Shown here piece after piece: positions 34,436-44,099 of a DNA stretch of 64,000 nt. How positions within the stretch are numbered: position 1 is the first letter of the stretch; the number at the start of each line of letters is the position of its first letter. The notes beneath the pieces are model-generated. The model had not been told where the DNA came from. It was given only the letters and a program-made list of their open reading frames with translations, and made no database searches. Source of the DNA: Micromonospora sp. WMMD961 (GTDB lineage: Bacteria; Actinomycetota; Actinomycetes; Mycobacteriales; Micromonosporaceae); contig NZ_JARUBJ010000002.1 in assembly GCF_029626145.1 (NCBI RefSeq), positions 2,262,501-2,326,500 of the forward strand, given 5' to 3'. Made by a program: the position numbers and the translations under genes.

Positions 34436-37400
34436 TCACAGCGCGGTGAAGCGCCACTGTTGGTTGGCGGCGCTGTGGCAGGTCCACTGCAACAGACGGG
34501 CACCGTCCGCGGTGGCGGCACCGTTGACGTCCACGCAGAGGCCGCTCAGCACGTTGCGCACCGTGTACACGCCGGAGGTTCCGGTCGCGGTCGCGGTGAA
34601 CTTCTGCTGGTTGCCGTTGTTGCAGGTGGCCTGCTGGAGGAAGGCACCCGCCGCGGTCGAGCTGCCGATCACCTCGACGCACTTGCCGCTGTGCACCGCC
34701 TTGAGGTAGACCGCACCGCTACCGGCGTCGACGGCCTGCCACTTCTGGTTGTTGCCGCCGGTGGCAGCCCACTGGGTGATCTGGGCGCCGTCGGCGGTGG
34801 AGACCCCGCTGACGTCCATCAGCTTGCCGCTGTGCTGCGCCGTGAGCGTGTAGGTCTTGCCAGCCAGACCGCCGCCACCGTTGGTGGGTGTGCCGACGCC
34901 GTTGCCGCCGAACGTGTGCGAGTCCAGATCGAACGAGTTGTTGCTGTTCTTGAACACCATGTAGAGCGTGTGCGTCCCGCCGAGGGCGGCGACGCTCACC
35001 GGTGTCGTGGACTGGTAGTTGTCCCAGCCACCCGTGCTGGGCACCGTGGTGGTGGCCAGCAGGGTGCCGGTCGGCGAGTCGGCCCGCAGCTCGATCGAGC
35101 CGCCACCCGACGGCGACGACAACCGGTAGCTGACCGTCGAGATGCCGGACAGGCTCATCGGGCTGAACGAGATCCAGTCGTTGCTGGAGATGTCACCGAT
35201 GCGCTTGGTGCTCTCCGCGGCGGCCTGGTCGACGACCCGGATGCCGGACTGGCCGCTGAAGTACTCGGACTGCTTGTGCTTCGGCTGCAGGATCGTCTGC
35301 GCGGTGCCGGTGAGCGGAGCCGCGCCCCCCGCACCTCCGCTGTCGGTGTAGCGGGCGTTCAGTACGTAGAACAGGTTGGCGCCGTCGGGGTGCCCACCGA
35401 GCAGGTCGGTGGAGATGGTGCCCGAGCAGCCCGGGTACTCGGTGGTCTCGTGGGCGTGGTCGTCGTGACCGAGCGCCGGGTTGAGGAACACCTTCGAGCA
35501 GTCGACGGTGCCGCCGTCCGGATCGGTCACGGTGATCTGGTACGGCACCCGGTCACCGAAGGTGAGCATGCCCCCGTTGGGCGGGGTGGTGATGGTGACC
35601 ACCGGCGCGCTGTTGCCGACGGTGATCTGGACGTTGGCGAAGCCGGTCTTACCGGTGTTGTCGGTGACCTTCAGCTGCGCCGTGTAGTTGCCGTTGGCGG
35701 TGTACACCTTCGACGGGTTGGCCGCGGTGGAGGTGGTGCCGTCACCGAACGTCCACTGGTAGCTCAGCGTGTTGCCCGGGTCCGGGTCGGCCGTGCCGGC
35801 GCTGCTGAACTGGACGGTGAGCGGCGCGCTACCACTGGTCGGCGTGCCGGTGGCCTTGGCGATCGGCGACCGGCCGCCCTGGATGTAGTCGATCCGGTAG
35901 AGCCCGGAGTCGCTGTTGCCGCCACCGAAGTTGGTGCCCCACTCCAGCAGGTAGAGCGAGCCGTCCTTGCCGAACTCCATGTCCATCGGCTTGTTGAACC
36001 GCGTGTTGGGCAGGAACGGGTTGGTGCGGGTCACCGCCGAGGAGGAGTCGAAGTGCACCTCCTTGATGTAGTTCCGCGCCCACTCGTAGAAGAAGTGCAC
36101 GCCGTCGTAGTAGGGCGGGAACTTCGTCGCGGACGGGTTCGACGCGTCGTACCGGTAGATCGGCCCACCCATCGGAGCGGAGCCACCGGAGCCCAGCTCC
36201 GGGAACGTCGGCGAGGTGCCGTAGCCGTACCAGATGTTGGGTGCGACGACCGGCTTCAGGCTGGTCAGGCCGGTGTTGTTGGGTGAGTTGTTGACCGGCG
36301 AGTTGCAGTTGAACTTCGAGCCGACGACGCCGGTGTCCGGGTTGAACGGCGCGTACGGCTGGTTGTCGCCGTGGCAGAACGGCCAGCCGTAGTTACCGGC
36401 CTGCTTGATCACGTTGAGCTCGACCAGGCCCTCGGGGCCCCGGTTGGTGGTGGGCGGGTTCCGGTCCGGCCCGTAGTCGGCGAGGTAGACCCAGCCGTTG
36501 GCCGGGTCGATCGAGAAGCGGAACGGGTTGCGGAAGCCCATCGCGTAGACCTCGGGCTTGGTCTGCGCGGTGCCCTGGGGGTAGAGGTTGCCGGTCGGGA
36601 TGGTGTAGCCGCCGCTGGCCGAGGGCCGGATGCGCAGCAGCTTGCCGCGCAGGTCGTTGGTGTTGCCGGCGCTGCGGGCGGCGTCCAGGTTGGACTTGCC
36701 CGAGCGCCAGTCCAGCGGGGCGTAACCCTGCCAGTTGGGGTCGAGGTTCGGCGGCGTGTCGTCGCCGGTGCCGATGTAGAGGTTGCCGTCCGGACCGAAC
36801 TTGATGTACCCGCCGGTGTGGCCGGGTTCGGGGAAGGTGCGGTCCCGGTACGCCGGGATGTCGATGATCGTCACACCGCTGGACGTGTTCAGCGTGTCAC
36901 CGCTGACCGTGTAGCGGGAGACCCGGTTGACGTCGGTGCTGCTGCTGGCCGGCGAGTGGTACAGGTAGATGTACCCGTTGCTGGCGAAGTTGGGGTCCAG
37001 CGCCATGCCGGTGAGGCCGTCCTCGCCGCCGGTGTAGACGCTGAGCGTGCCGGCGGTGACCGTGCTGTTGGTGGAGGGCTTGAAGATCTTCACCTGGCCG
37101 CCGCGCTGGACGTAGAAGACCCGCCCGTCCGGTGCCACACCCATCGCCATCGGGTCGACGGTGTTGTCGTCCAGGGTGCGCTTCTCGAAGTTGCCCCAGA
37201 CGGTGCCGCCGCAGTCCCCGGGCGCGTTGCCGGCCGCCCACTTGACACCACCGAGGACGTGGTTCTGGAAGTTCGTCTCGCTGTAGGAGGCGATGGCGTG
37301 GCCCATCGCGGTGGCCCACACCCGCCCGCCGCCGGCGTTGCGGCACCAGGAGATCGGATGATCCGGGCCCATCGCCCGGGATCCGGGGTTGTAGGTGCGC

Positions 37401-37984
37401 TCGTCGGCGGTCACCAGTACGTGCACGTTGCCGCGCGGGTTGGTGTCGAAGTTGTACCACTCCTCACTTCGGGTCCACCGGTCCGGCAGGCTGGTCGTCG
37501 ACGGGTGCTTCTTGTCGGCGACGATGGCGGTGCCCTGCAGCACGCCGGGGGAGTGTTCGGGCATGTGGGCGCCGCCGTTGATGGTCTGGTCCCACCACGG
37601 GTACTCGGACTCGATGCCCATGTCGGTGGCGTTGTGGATGCCGACGATGCCCTTGCCGCTGGCGAGGTAACCCTCCACGGCCTGGCGCTGGGCCGCCGAG
37701 GTCCAGACCATGCCGGAGGTCTGGAACATGATGATGACGTCGAAGGTCGCCAGGTTGGCGGCGGTGAAGACGCTGGAATCCTCGGAGTGCACCACCTCGA
37801 AGTTGTTCGCGGCGGCCTGCTGCTGGAACATGCTGATCCCGGCGGGGATCGAGTCGTGCCGGTAGCCGGCGGTCTTGGTGAACAACAGTGCGCGGAAGGC
37901 CGGGGCCGCCGAGGCGGGTGGAGCGAGTCCGAGCGCCAGCAACAGGCCGGCGATCACTGAGATGAGCAATGTGTTGCGACGCAT
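34436..37984 (-). CDS. Secreted ThuA / sorbosone-dehydrogenase-type / PKD / CBM6-like / CBM13 fusion protein
   Basis: A 1182-residue exported protein. The order is: signal peptide (about 1-27); ThuA-like glutamine-amidotransferase-fold domain (about 28-250, with LLFTKTAGYRHDSIPAG and GIVGIHNATD); a PQQ-type glucose/sorbosone dehydrogenase beta-propeller (about 265-705, with GLTGMALDPNF and TGDDTPPNLDPNW); a PKD domain (about 715-790); a linker sandwich; a CBM6-like domain (about 895-1030); a ricin-type CBM13 (about 1055-1182). ATG 37984 follows AGGAGA. ThuA proteins convert keto-sugars and the propeller oxidises sugars, so this may be an extracellular sugar oxidase anchored on polysaccharide. 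Function is inferred from domains only. Confidence 0.83.
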   Translation of the reverse strand: MRRNTLLISVIAGLLLALGLAPPASAAPAFRALLFTKTAGYRHDSIPAGISMFQQQAAANNFEVVHSEDSSVFTAANLATFDVIIMFQTSGMVWTSAAQRQAVEGYLASGKGIVGIHNATDMGIESEYPWWDQTINGGAHMPEHSPGVLQGTAIVADKKHPSTTSLPDRWTRSEEWYNFDTNPRGNVHVLVTADERTYNPGSRAMGPDHPISWCRNAGGGRVWATAMGHAIASYSETNFQNHVLGGVKWAAGNAPGDCGGTVWGNFEKRTLDDNTVDPMAMGVAPDGRVFYVQRGGQVKIFKPSTNSTVTAGTLSVYTGGEDGLTGMALDPNFASNGYIYLYHSPASSSTDVNRVSRYTVSGDTLNTSSGVTIIDIPAYRDRTFPEPGHTGGYIKFGPDGNLYIGTGDDTPPNLDPNWQGYAPLDWRSGKSNLDAARSAGNTNDLRGKLLRIRPSASGGYTIPTGNLYPQGTAQTKPEVYAMGFRNPFRFSIDPANGWVYLADYGPDRNPPTTNRGPEGLVELNVIKQAGNYGWPFCHGDNQPYAPFNPDTGVVGSKFNCNSPVNNSPNNTGLTSLKPVVAPNIWYGYGTSPTFPELGSGGSAPMGGPIYRYDASNPSATKFPPYYDGVHFFYEWARNYIKEVHFDSSSAVTRTNPFLPNTRFNKPMDMEFGKDGSLYLLEWGTNFGGGNSDSGLYRIDYIQGGRSPIAKATGTPTSGSAPLTVQFSSAGTADPDPGNTLSYQWTFGDGTTSTAANPSKVYTANGNYTAQLKVTDNTGKTGFANVQITVGNSAPVVTITTPPNGGMLTFGDRVPYQITVTDPDGGTVDCSKVFLNPALGHDDHAHETTEYPGCSGTISTDLLGGHPDGANLFYVLNARYTDSGGAGGAAPLTGTAQTILQPKHKQSEYFSGQSGIRVVDQAAAESTKRIGDISSNDWISFSPMSLSGISTVSYRLSSPSGGGSIELRADSPTGTLLATTTVPSTGGWDNYQSTTPVSVAALGGTHTLYMVFKNSNNSFDLDSHTFGGNGVGTPTNGGGGLAGKTYTLTAQHSGKLMDVSGVSTADGAQITQWAATGGNNQKWQAVDAGSGAVYLKAVHSGKCVEVIGSSTAAGAFLQQATCNNGNQQKFTATATGTSGVYTVRNVLSGLCVDVNGAATADGARLLQWTCHSAANQQWRFTAL

Positions 37985-38507
37985 GCCGTCTCCTAGGTTG
38001 GGCGGGCGTGGGGGTGTGACCACGAGCACCACGCTGCGTCAGGTTGTGCCTCGACGCGTGGGTGGGCACGACGGTTCTGGCCTGTCCTCATGCCGTTCGC
38101 CGAAACGGCAGTCAGAGCCGCAGGACGTCACCCAGCGTGACGGTGGCGGTGGTTCTCGTCCCGTGGTCCACGAGGTCAGGATGAGCTAGAGATCCATGAC
38201 TGTCAATGAATGGAGTGACGTCCGACGTCCTGCCCGGTTGGCGACGGATGCCATCGACTTCCTCGCTGCGGCATCGCTGCCGATCTGGCTGCCGGCCTTG
38301 GCGATCGGCCCCGGTCGAGGATTGCGGACCGGCATCCAAACATCTATCTTCATACGTGTGATGTTTCGTCGATGTCAAGAGAATGTTCGCGATAGAAGAA
38401 CGTAAGCATCCGCCGCTACCTACGAAAGTTCGATGGCTGGCACCTCGAAGCCGCCGTAGCGTTTGATCGAACCTTATTGATGACTACTGTCTGTGAGGGC
38501 TTTCGGA
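37985..38507. other. Divergent intergenic region between the ThuA fusion and the ribose-type importer
   Basis: A 523-base gap. It holds a clear minus-strand promoter (38178-38206), another minus-strand TTGACA near 38371-38376 followed by TATGAA, and, less surely, a plus-strand TTGATC (38463-38468)/TACTGT pair before the ATPase gene. No gene is apparent. Confidence 0.4.
38178..38206 (-). promoter_or_regulatory. Promoter of the ThuA fusion gene
   Basis: Minus strand: -35 TTGACA (38201-38206), 17-bp spacer, -10 CATCCT (38178-38183). The -35 is preceded by ATTCA, giving ATTCATTGACA, the same 11-mer that precedes the GH39-like and GH54-like genes. Confidence 0.5.
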
Positions 38508-40019
38508 ATGTCAGACCCGCGGCCGGTGCCGTTACTCACCCTCCGGGGCATCGGCAAGTCCTTCCTCGGCGTACGCGTGCTCGACGGCGTCGACCTCGAC
38601 GTGGCCCCCGGTGAGGTGCACGCCGTCGTCGGCGAGAACGGTGCCGGGAAGTCGACCCTGATGAAGATCGTCTCGGGCGGCTACACCCCGGACGAGGGCA
38701 CCCTCGAGTTCGCCGGCGAGTCGCGCACGTTCCGTGGCCCGCGCGACGCGCAGCGCGCCGGCGTCGGCATCATCCACCAGGAGTTCAACCTTCTCCCGGA
38801 GCGCACCGTCGCCGAGAACGTCTACCTGGGCCACGAGCCGGTCCGCCGCGGTCTGGTCGACCGTCGGGCGATGCTCGACCGCACCACCCGACTACTCGCC
38901 TCGATCGGGGAGACCACGTTGCCGGCCGACGCCCGGGTGGGGCAGCTCGGCGTCGCCCAGCAGCAGGTCGTCGAGATCGCCAAGGCGCTCGCCCTGGACG
39001 CCCGACTCCTCATCATGGACGAGCCGACCGCCGCGCTGGCCGACCACGAGGTGGAGCTGCTCTACGGGTTGGTGCGGCGACTGCAGGAACGAGGCATCGG
39101 CCTGCTCTACGTCTCGCACCGGCTCGCCGAGGTCTTCGACCTGTCCAGTCGGATCACCGTCCTCAAGGACGGCCGGCGGGTGACCACCGTAGACACCGTG
39201 GACACCACCGCGGACCAGTTGGTGCGGCACATGGTCGGGCGGGAACTGTCCAGCTACTACCCGGACCGGGCCGCCTCCGAGGAGCGCGGCCCGGTGCGGC
39301 TCAACCTTCGCGATGCGGGAAACCGGAAGCTGCGTGACGTCAACCTGCAACTGCGCGCCGGTGAGGTGCTCGGCATCGGCGGCCTCCAGGGCTCCGGCCG
39401 TTCGGCGCTGGCCCGGGCGATCTTCGGGGTGTCCCCGTTCACCACCGGTGACGTGACGCTCGACGACCGGCCGGTCCGGCTGCGCTCACCGCGTACCGCG
39501 ATGCGGGCCGGCATCGCCTACGTCACCGAGGACCGCAAGGGTGAGGGGATCGTCCCCCGGCAGTCGGTGCTCGACAACGCGCTGCTCGCCAGCCGCGCCG
39601 TGTTCGCGATTCGATCCGGGCATGCCGCCCGTACCGTCCGGGCGCGCGAGCTGCTCGCCGCCGTGGAGGTTCGCTCCGCCGGCGACGACCAGGAGATCCG
39701 CTTCCTGTCCGGAGGAAACCAGCAGAAGGTCGTGCTGGCCCGGTGGCTGGCGCTCAACCCGCGGATCCTGCTCTTCGACGAGCCGACCCGGGGCATCGAC
39801 GTGGGTGCGAAGTCAGCCATCCACGACCTCGTCCGCCGCCTCGCCCGGGACGGTGCCGCCGTACTGATGATCTCGTCCGACCTGCCGGAGCTGCTGGGGA
39901 TGAGCGACCGGATCGTGGTCATGCGCGACGGCCGTGTCGCGGGCGAACTGCCCGCCGGCGCGAGCGAGGAGGACGTCGTCGCCCTGGCGGTCGGGACCAC
40001 GCGGCAGGCTGCCGCATGA
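38508..40019 (+). CDS. Sugar ABC transporter ATP-binding protein (RbsA/MglA type)
   Basis: A 503-residue protein with two ATPase halves. The first has Walker A GENGAGKST, signature LGVAQQQ and Walker B LLIMDEPT; the second has a degenerate Walker A GLQGSGRS, signature LSGGNQQK and Walker B ILLFDEPT. This is the layout of CUT2 importers for ribose, xylose, galactose or inositol. ATG 38508 follows GTGAGGG; a GTG at 38493 is the alternative. It overlaps the next gene by four bases (ATGA). Confidence 0.93.
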   Translation: MSDPRPVPLLTLRGIGKSFLGVRVLDGVDLDVAPGEVHAVVGENGAGKSTLMKIVSGGYTPDEGTLEFAGESRTFRGPRDAQRAGVGIIHQEFNLLPERTVAENVYLGHEPVRRGLVDRRAMLDRTTRLLASIGETTLPADARVGQLGVAQQQVVEIAKALALDARLLIMDEPTAALADHEVELLYGLVRRLQERGIGLLYVSHRLAEVFDLSSRITVLKDGRRVTTVDTVDTTADQLVRHMVGRELSSYYPDRAASEERGPVRLNLRDAGNRKLRDVNLQLRAGEVLGIGGLQGSGRSALARAIFGVSPFTTGDVTLDDRPVRLRSPRTAMRAGIAYVTEDRKGEGIVPRQSVLDNALLASRAVFAIRSGHAARTVRARELLAAVEVRSAGDDQEIRFLSGGNQQKVVLARWLALNPRILLFDEPTRGIDVGAKSAIHDLVRRLARDGAAVLMISSDLPELLGMSDRIVVMRDGRVAGELPAGASEEDVVALAVGTTRQAAA

Positions 40020-40987
40020 GTGCCCTGTCGCTCCTGCCGGCCCGGCGTTCCGTACCGGGCGTCTTCGTGGCCCTGACCCTCACCCTGGCGATCGGCTGGC
40101 TGGTCGTCCTCGTCGACGGCGGTCAGCTCTTCAACCAGTCCACGACGGTGAGTCTGCTGCACGTCGCCGCCGGGCTCGGGCTCGTCGCCGTCGGTCAGAC
40201 CCTGGTCATCCTGGGCGGTTCGCTCGACCTGTCGGTGGCGTACGTGATCAGTCTCAGCACCCTCGTCGCGGCCGAGACGATGAACGGCAGCGACGGCGCG
40301 CTGGTGCCGGCCATCGGGCTCGCGCTTGTCGTGAGCGCGGGCATCGGGCTGCTCAACGGGCTGCTCGTCACCAAGTTCCGGGTCAACGCGTTCATCGCGA
40401 CGCTCGGCGTCGGGCTGCTGCTCAAGGGATACCTCGACAACGGCTACGACGGCCCGGCCGGCACCACCTCGCCCACGCTCGTGCAGTCCCTCGGCTACCA
40501 GCGCATCGGTCCGGTTCCGGTGTCGTTCCTGCTGCTCATCGCGGTGACCGCGGCGGCCTGGTTCGCGCTCTCGCGGACCCGCTTCGGGCACCACCTGGTC
40601 GCCGTCGGCGGCGACCCGGAGGTGGCCCGGCTCTCCGGCGTCCGCAACGACCGGATCCTGGTCACCGCACACGTGCTCTGCTCGATGTGCGCGGGGCTGG
40701 CCGGCATCTACCTCGCCAGTCGGCTCGGCTCCGGCGCCCCCCGGGTGGGCACCGAGGGCCTCTACGACCTGGAGTCGATCGCCGCGGTGGTGATCGGCGG
40801 GACCGCCCTCGCCGGTGGCCGCGGCGGCGTGATCGGCACCGTCGGCGGGGTGCTGCTGCTCGCCAGCATCGACGCCATCTTCAACCAGCTCGAAGTCGAC
40901 GCCTTCTTCAAGCAGGTGATCCGGGGCGTCATCATCATCGCCGCGGTCGCCGTCTACGCCCGCCGGGCCATGCGAAAGGCGGCCTAG
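40016..40987 (+). CDS. Sugar ABC transporter permease (RbsC type), first
   Basis: A 323-residue CUT2 permease with eight or more hydrophobic helices and the family strings GGSLDLSVAYVI and GGTALAGGRGGVIGT. It overlaps the ATPase gene by four bases. Pairs with the next permease. Confidence 0.92.
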   Translation: MSALSLLPARRSVPGVFVALTLTLAIGWLVVLVDGGQLFNQSTTVSLLHVAAGLGLVAVGQTLVILGGSLDLSVAYVISLSTLVAAETMNGSDGALVPAIGLALVVSAGIGLLNGLLVTKFRVNAFIATLGVGLLLKGYLDNGYDGPAGTTSPTLVQSLGYQRIGPVPVSFLLLIAVTAAAWFALSRTRFGHHLVAVGGDPEVARLSGVRNDRILVTAHVLCSMCAGLAGIYLASRLGSGAPRVGTEGLYDLESIAAVVIGGTALAGGRGGVIGTVGGVLLLASIDAIFNQLEVDAFFKQVIRGVIIIAAVAVYARRAMRKAA

Positions 40988-40988
40988 C

Positions 40989-41972
40989 ATGCAGACCCTC
41001 CAGACCCGTTCGCTGCCGCTGCGGCTGCCCCGGGTGCGTCCCGGTGGCGTGCTGCCGATCCTCGCGATCCTCGCGGTGCTGTTGGTGCTCGTCGGCATCC
41101 GACAGCCCGACTTCCTGTCCCCGCCGTCGCTGATGTCGTTCCTCGGCCGTTCCGCGCCGATCATCCTGCTCGCCGCCGGCCAGTACTTCGTCATCGTCGC
41201 CGGTGAGTTCGACCTCTCCGTCGGCTCCCTGGTCACCGCGCAGGTCGTCATCGCCGCCCGGCTGATCGACAGCGACCCGGCTCGCACCTGGCCGGTGGTG
41301 CTGCTCCTGCTCGCCTTCGGAGCACTCGTCGGGTTGGTCAACGGCCTCGTCACGACCCGGCTGCGGGTGCCGTCGTTCATCACCACGCTCGGCATGTTCC
41401 TGATCCTGGTCGGAGCGGTCTACCTCTGGTCCGACGGTGCCCCGAAGGGCGGCCTCTCCGAGGAGTTCCGCCGGTTCGGCCGCCGCGCCTTCGAGGACGT
41501 GCCGCTGCTCGGCCGCGTGCCGTACGCGCTGCTGGTCCTGCTGGTCCTGGCGGTGGTGGCCGTGCTGCTGATGCGTTCCGACTTCGGGCGGACCCTGGTC
41601 GCCGTCGGCGACAACCCGCGCACCGCGGAGCTGAGCGGCGTACGCGTCTGGCGTACCCGGACGATCGCCTTCGTGCTCAGCGGCCTCGCGGCGGCGGTCG
41701 CGGCGATCCTCCTGGGCGGCTACAGCGGGGTGTCGTTCCAGGCCGGGGCCGGCCTGGAGTTCGGTGCCATCACCGCCGTCGTCCTCGGCGGGGTCGCGTT
41801 GGGCGGTGGGCGCGGCGCGGTCGTCGGCGCGATGCTCGGCGCGCTCACCCTCGAACTGCTGTTCGCCCTGATGAATTTCTACGGCGTCTCCGGCGCCCTC
41901 AGGTCGGCCGTCCAGGGCGGGATCATCCTGCTCGCCGTGGCGGTCTCCGCAACGCGTTCTTCGTCGAGATAA
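40989..41972 (+). CDS. Sugar ABC transporter permease (RbsC type), second
   Basis: A 327-residue CUT2 permease with GEFDLSVGSLVT, FGRTLVAVGDNPRTAELSGV and GGVALGGGRGAVVGA. It starts one base after the first permease. Having two different permeases makes the channel a heterodimer, unlike the single RbsC of Escherichia coli. Confidence 0.92.
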   Translation: MQTLQTRSLPLRLPRVRPGGVLPILAILAVLLVLVGIRQPDFLSPPSLMSFLGRSAPIILLAAGQYFVIVAGEFDLSVGSLVTAQVVIAARLIDSDPARTWPVVLLLLAFGALVGLVNGLVTTRLRVPSFITTLGMFLILVGAVYLWSDGAPKGGLSEEFRRFGRRAFEDVPLLGRVPYALLVLLVLAVVAVLLMRSDFGRTLVAVGDNPRTAELSGVRVWRTRTIAFVLSGLAAAVAAILLGGYSGVSFQAGAGLEFGAITAVVLGGVALGGGRGAVVGAMLGALTLELLFALMNFYGVSGALRSAVQGGIILLAVAVSATRSSSR

Positions 41973-41984
41973 AGAGGAGCCATA

Positions 41985-43166
41985 GTGCGACGTTCCCTAG
42001 CGGCGCTGGCCGCTGTCACCCTGCTGTCCCTCACCGCCTGCGCCACCGACGAGCCCGCCGCCGGCCCGTCCGGCAGCGCCTCCGCCGCCGGCTCTGGCAC
42101 CGGGGAGCAGTCGAAGTTCTTCGTGCAGGCCGACTACGACGCCGAGCTCGCGTTGCTCGACGCGGCACCGACGGGCCCGGCCGACAAGCCGTGGGAGCAG
42201 GTGCTCAACCCGAAGATGGTGGACACCGCCAAGTTCAAGAAGAACGGCCCGCACAAGATCTGCTTCTCCAACGCGGCCCTGAACAACCCGTGGCGGCAGG
42301 TCGGGTTCAAGACCATGCAGGCCGAGGTCGAGGCGCAGAAGAGCCGCATCGCGGAGTTCGTGCACGTCGACGCCGAAGGCAAGGACCAGAAGCAGATCGC
42401 GGACATCAACGACCTGCTCGGCAAGGACTGCGACGCGCTCATCGTCTCGCCGAACACCACCGCCACGCTCACCCCGGCCGTCGAGGCGGCCTGCCAGGCC
42501 GGGCTGCCGGTCGTCGTCTTCGACCGCGGTGTCAACACGAAGTGCCCGGTGACGTTCATCAACCCGATCGGCGGTTACGGGTTCGGCCACGTCGGCGCCG
42601 AGTTCGTCAGTCAGAAGATGAAGCCCGGTGGCGAGGTTCTGGCCCTGCGGATCCTGCCCGGCGTCGACGTCCTGGAGACCCGCTGGTCGGCGGCGAAGGT
42701 TTCGTTCGACAAGGCGAAGGTAGACGTCGTGGGTGTCGAGTTCACCGACGGCGACCCGGCCAAGACCAAGAAGATCGTCGACGACTACATCCAGCGGTAC
42801 GGCACGATCGACGGGGTCTGGATGGACGCCGGCGCGGTGGCCGTCGCGGCGGTCGAGGCGTTCCAGGACGCGGGGAAGCCCGTCCCGCCGATGAACGGCG
42901 AGGACCAACTCGACTTCCTGAAGATCTGGAAGGACAAGAACCTCACCGCGATCGCGCCGACCTACCCGACCTACCAGTGGCGTACGCCGATCATCGCGGC
43001 GCTGCGGATCCTCGACGGCGAGCAGGTGTCCAACCCGTGGAAGCTGCCGCAGCCGACCGTCACGCAGGACAACCTGGACACGTACCTCGACGCGAGCATG
43101 CCGCCCCTGCACTACGCGATGTGCGGCTGCACCGACCTGCCCGGCTACCCGCAGCGCTGGAAGTAG
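41985..43166 (+). CDS. Sugar-binding lipoprotein (RbsB-like)
   Basis: A 393-residue periplasmic-type binding protein. GTG start, signal peptide and lipobox LLSLTACATDE; a Ser/Ala/Gly-rich spacer; then the type 1 sugar-binding fold with KICFSNAALNNPWRQVGF, DALIVSPNTT and VVVFDRGVN. It is longer than RbsB (about 300), with an extra N-terminal stretch of about 60 residues after the lipobox. AAGAGGAG precedes the GTG. Substrate is probably a monosaccharide. Confidence 0.92.
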   Translation: MRRSLAALAAVTLLSLTACATDEPAAGPSGSASAAGSGTGEQSKFFVQADYDAELALLDAAPTGPADKPWEQVLNPKMVDTAKFKKNGPHKICFSNAALNNPWRQVGFKTMQAEVEAQKSRIAEFVHVDAEGKDQKQIADINDLLGKDCDALIVSPNTTATLTPAVEAACQAGLPVVVFDRGVNTKCPVTFINPIGGYGFGHVGAEFVSQKMKPGGEVLALRILPGVDVLETRWSAAKVSFDKAKVDVVGVEFTDGDPAKTKKIVDDYIQRYGTIDGVWMDAGAVAVAAVEAFQDAGKPVPPMNGEDQLDFLKIWKDKNLTAIAPTYPTYQWRTPIIAALRILDGEQVSNPWKLPQPTVTQDNLDTYLDASMPPLHYAMCGCTDLPGYPQRWK

Positions 43167-43172
43167 GTTCCG

Positions 43173-44024
43173 ATGTACGCCATCGGCGTCAACCCGTGGG
43201 TCTGGGCCTCGCCGGTCGACGACAAGGCCCTGGCCGAGCTGATCCCGCGGATCGCGTCGTTCGGCTTCGACGCGGTCGAGTTGCCGATCGAACAGCCCGG
43301 TGACTGGGACCCGGTCCGCACCCGGGACCTGCTGGCGGAGCACGGTCTCGTCGCCGCCGGCGTCTGCGCGGTCACCCCGCCCGGGCGGGACCTGGTGGAC
43401 GCCCCGGCGGCGGTCGTCGAGTCGACGGTGGCGTACCTCAAGGAGTGCGTGGCGAACGCGGCGGCCGTCGGCGCGGGATGCGTCGGCGGTCCCGTGTACG
43501 CCTCGGTGGGTCGCACCTGGCGGATGTCGCCGACGGCTCGCGCCGCCTGTTACGCGGATTTCCGGCGGGCCCTGGCGCCGGTCGCCGAGCAGGCGGGCGA
43601 GTACGGGGTGAGCATCGGTGTCGAGGCGTTGAACCGCTACGAGACGAGCGTCGTCAACACGATCGAGCAGACGGTCGAGCTGATCGACGGTCTACCACCG
43701 AGTGTCGGCATCATGATCGACACCTACCACATGAACATCGAGGAGGCCGACCCCTACGCGGCCCTCGCCGCTGCCGGCCGGCACATCAAGCATGTCCAGG
43801 TCAGCGGCACCAACCGGGGCGCCCCCGGGGCCGACCACTTCGACTGGCCCCGGTTCTTCACCGTGCTGCGGGACACCGGCTACCAGGGCGCGATCTGCAT
43901 CGAGTCGTTCACCGCGGAGAACGAGACCATCGCCACCGCCGCGGCGATCTGGCGTCCGCTGGCACCGTCGCAGGACCGCCTCGCCACGGACGGCCTGCGA
44001 TACCTCCGGGAGATCCTCGGATAA
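43173..44024 (+). CDS. Sugar phosphate isomerase/epimerase (ketose 3-epimerase-like)
   Basis: A 283-residue TIM barrel of the AP-endonuclease-2-like family. Likely metal ligands: Glu in GVEALNRYE, Asp in IDTYHMN, His in KHVQVSG, Glu in ICIESF. It resembles D-psicose/tagatose 3-epimerases and inosose isomerases. It starts six bases after the binding protein, so it probably acts on the imported sugar. Confidence 0.88.
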   Translation: MYAIGVNPWVWASPVDDKALAELIPRIASFGFDAVELPIEQPGDWDPVRTRDLLAEHGLVAAGVCAVTPPGRDLVDAPAAVVESTVAYLKECVANAAAVGAGCVGGPVYASVGRTWRMSPTARAACYADFRRALAPVAEQAGEYGVSIGVEALNRYETSVVNTIEQTVELIDGLPPSVGIMIDTYHMNIEEADPYAALAAAGRHIKHVQVSGTNRGAPGADHFDWPRFFTVLRDTGYQGAICIESFTAENETIATAAAIWRPLAPSQDRLATDGLRYLREILG

Positions 44025-44099
44025 CGGCCCGGGCCCGCGTCCGTCGAGGCACAGCGCCCCCACCCCCACCACCACCCCTCACGTCAGGAGCACCGTCCC

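Noticed and set aside
34460..37960. Long plus-strand frames over the ThuA fusion gene
   Set aside because: Antisense shadows; composition is Val/Gly/Arg/Asp-rich with no recognisable domain.
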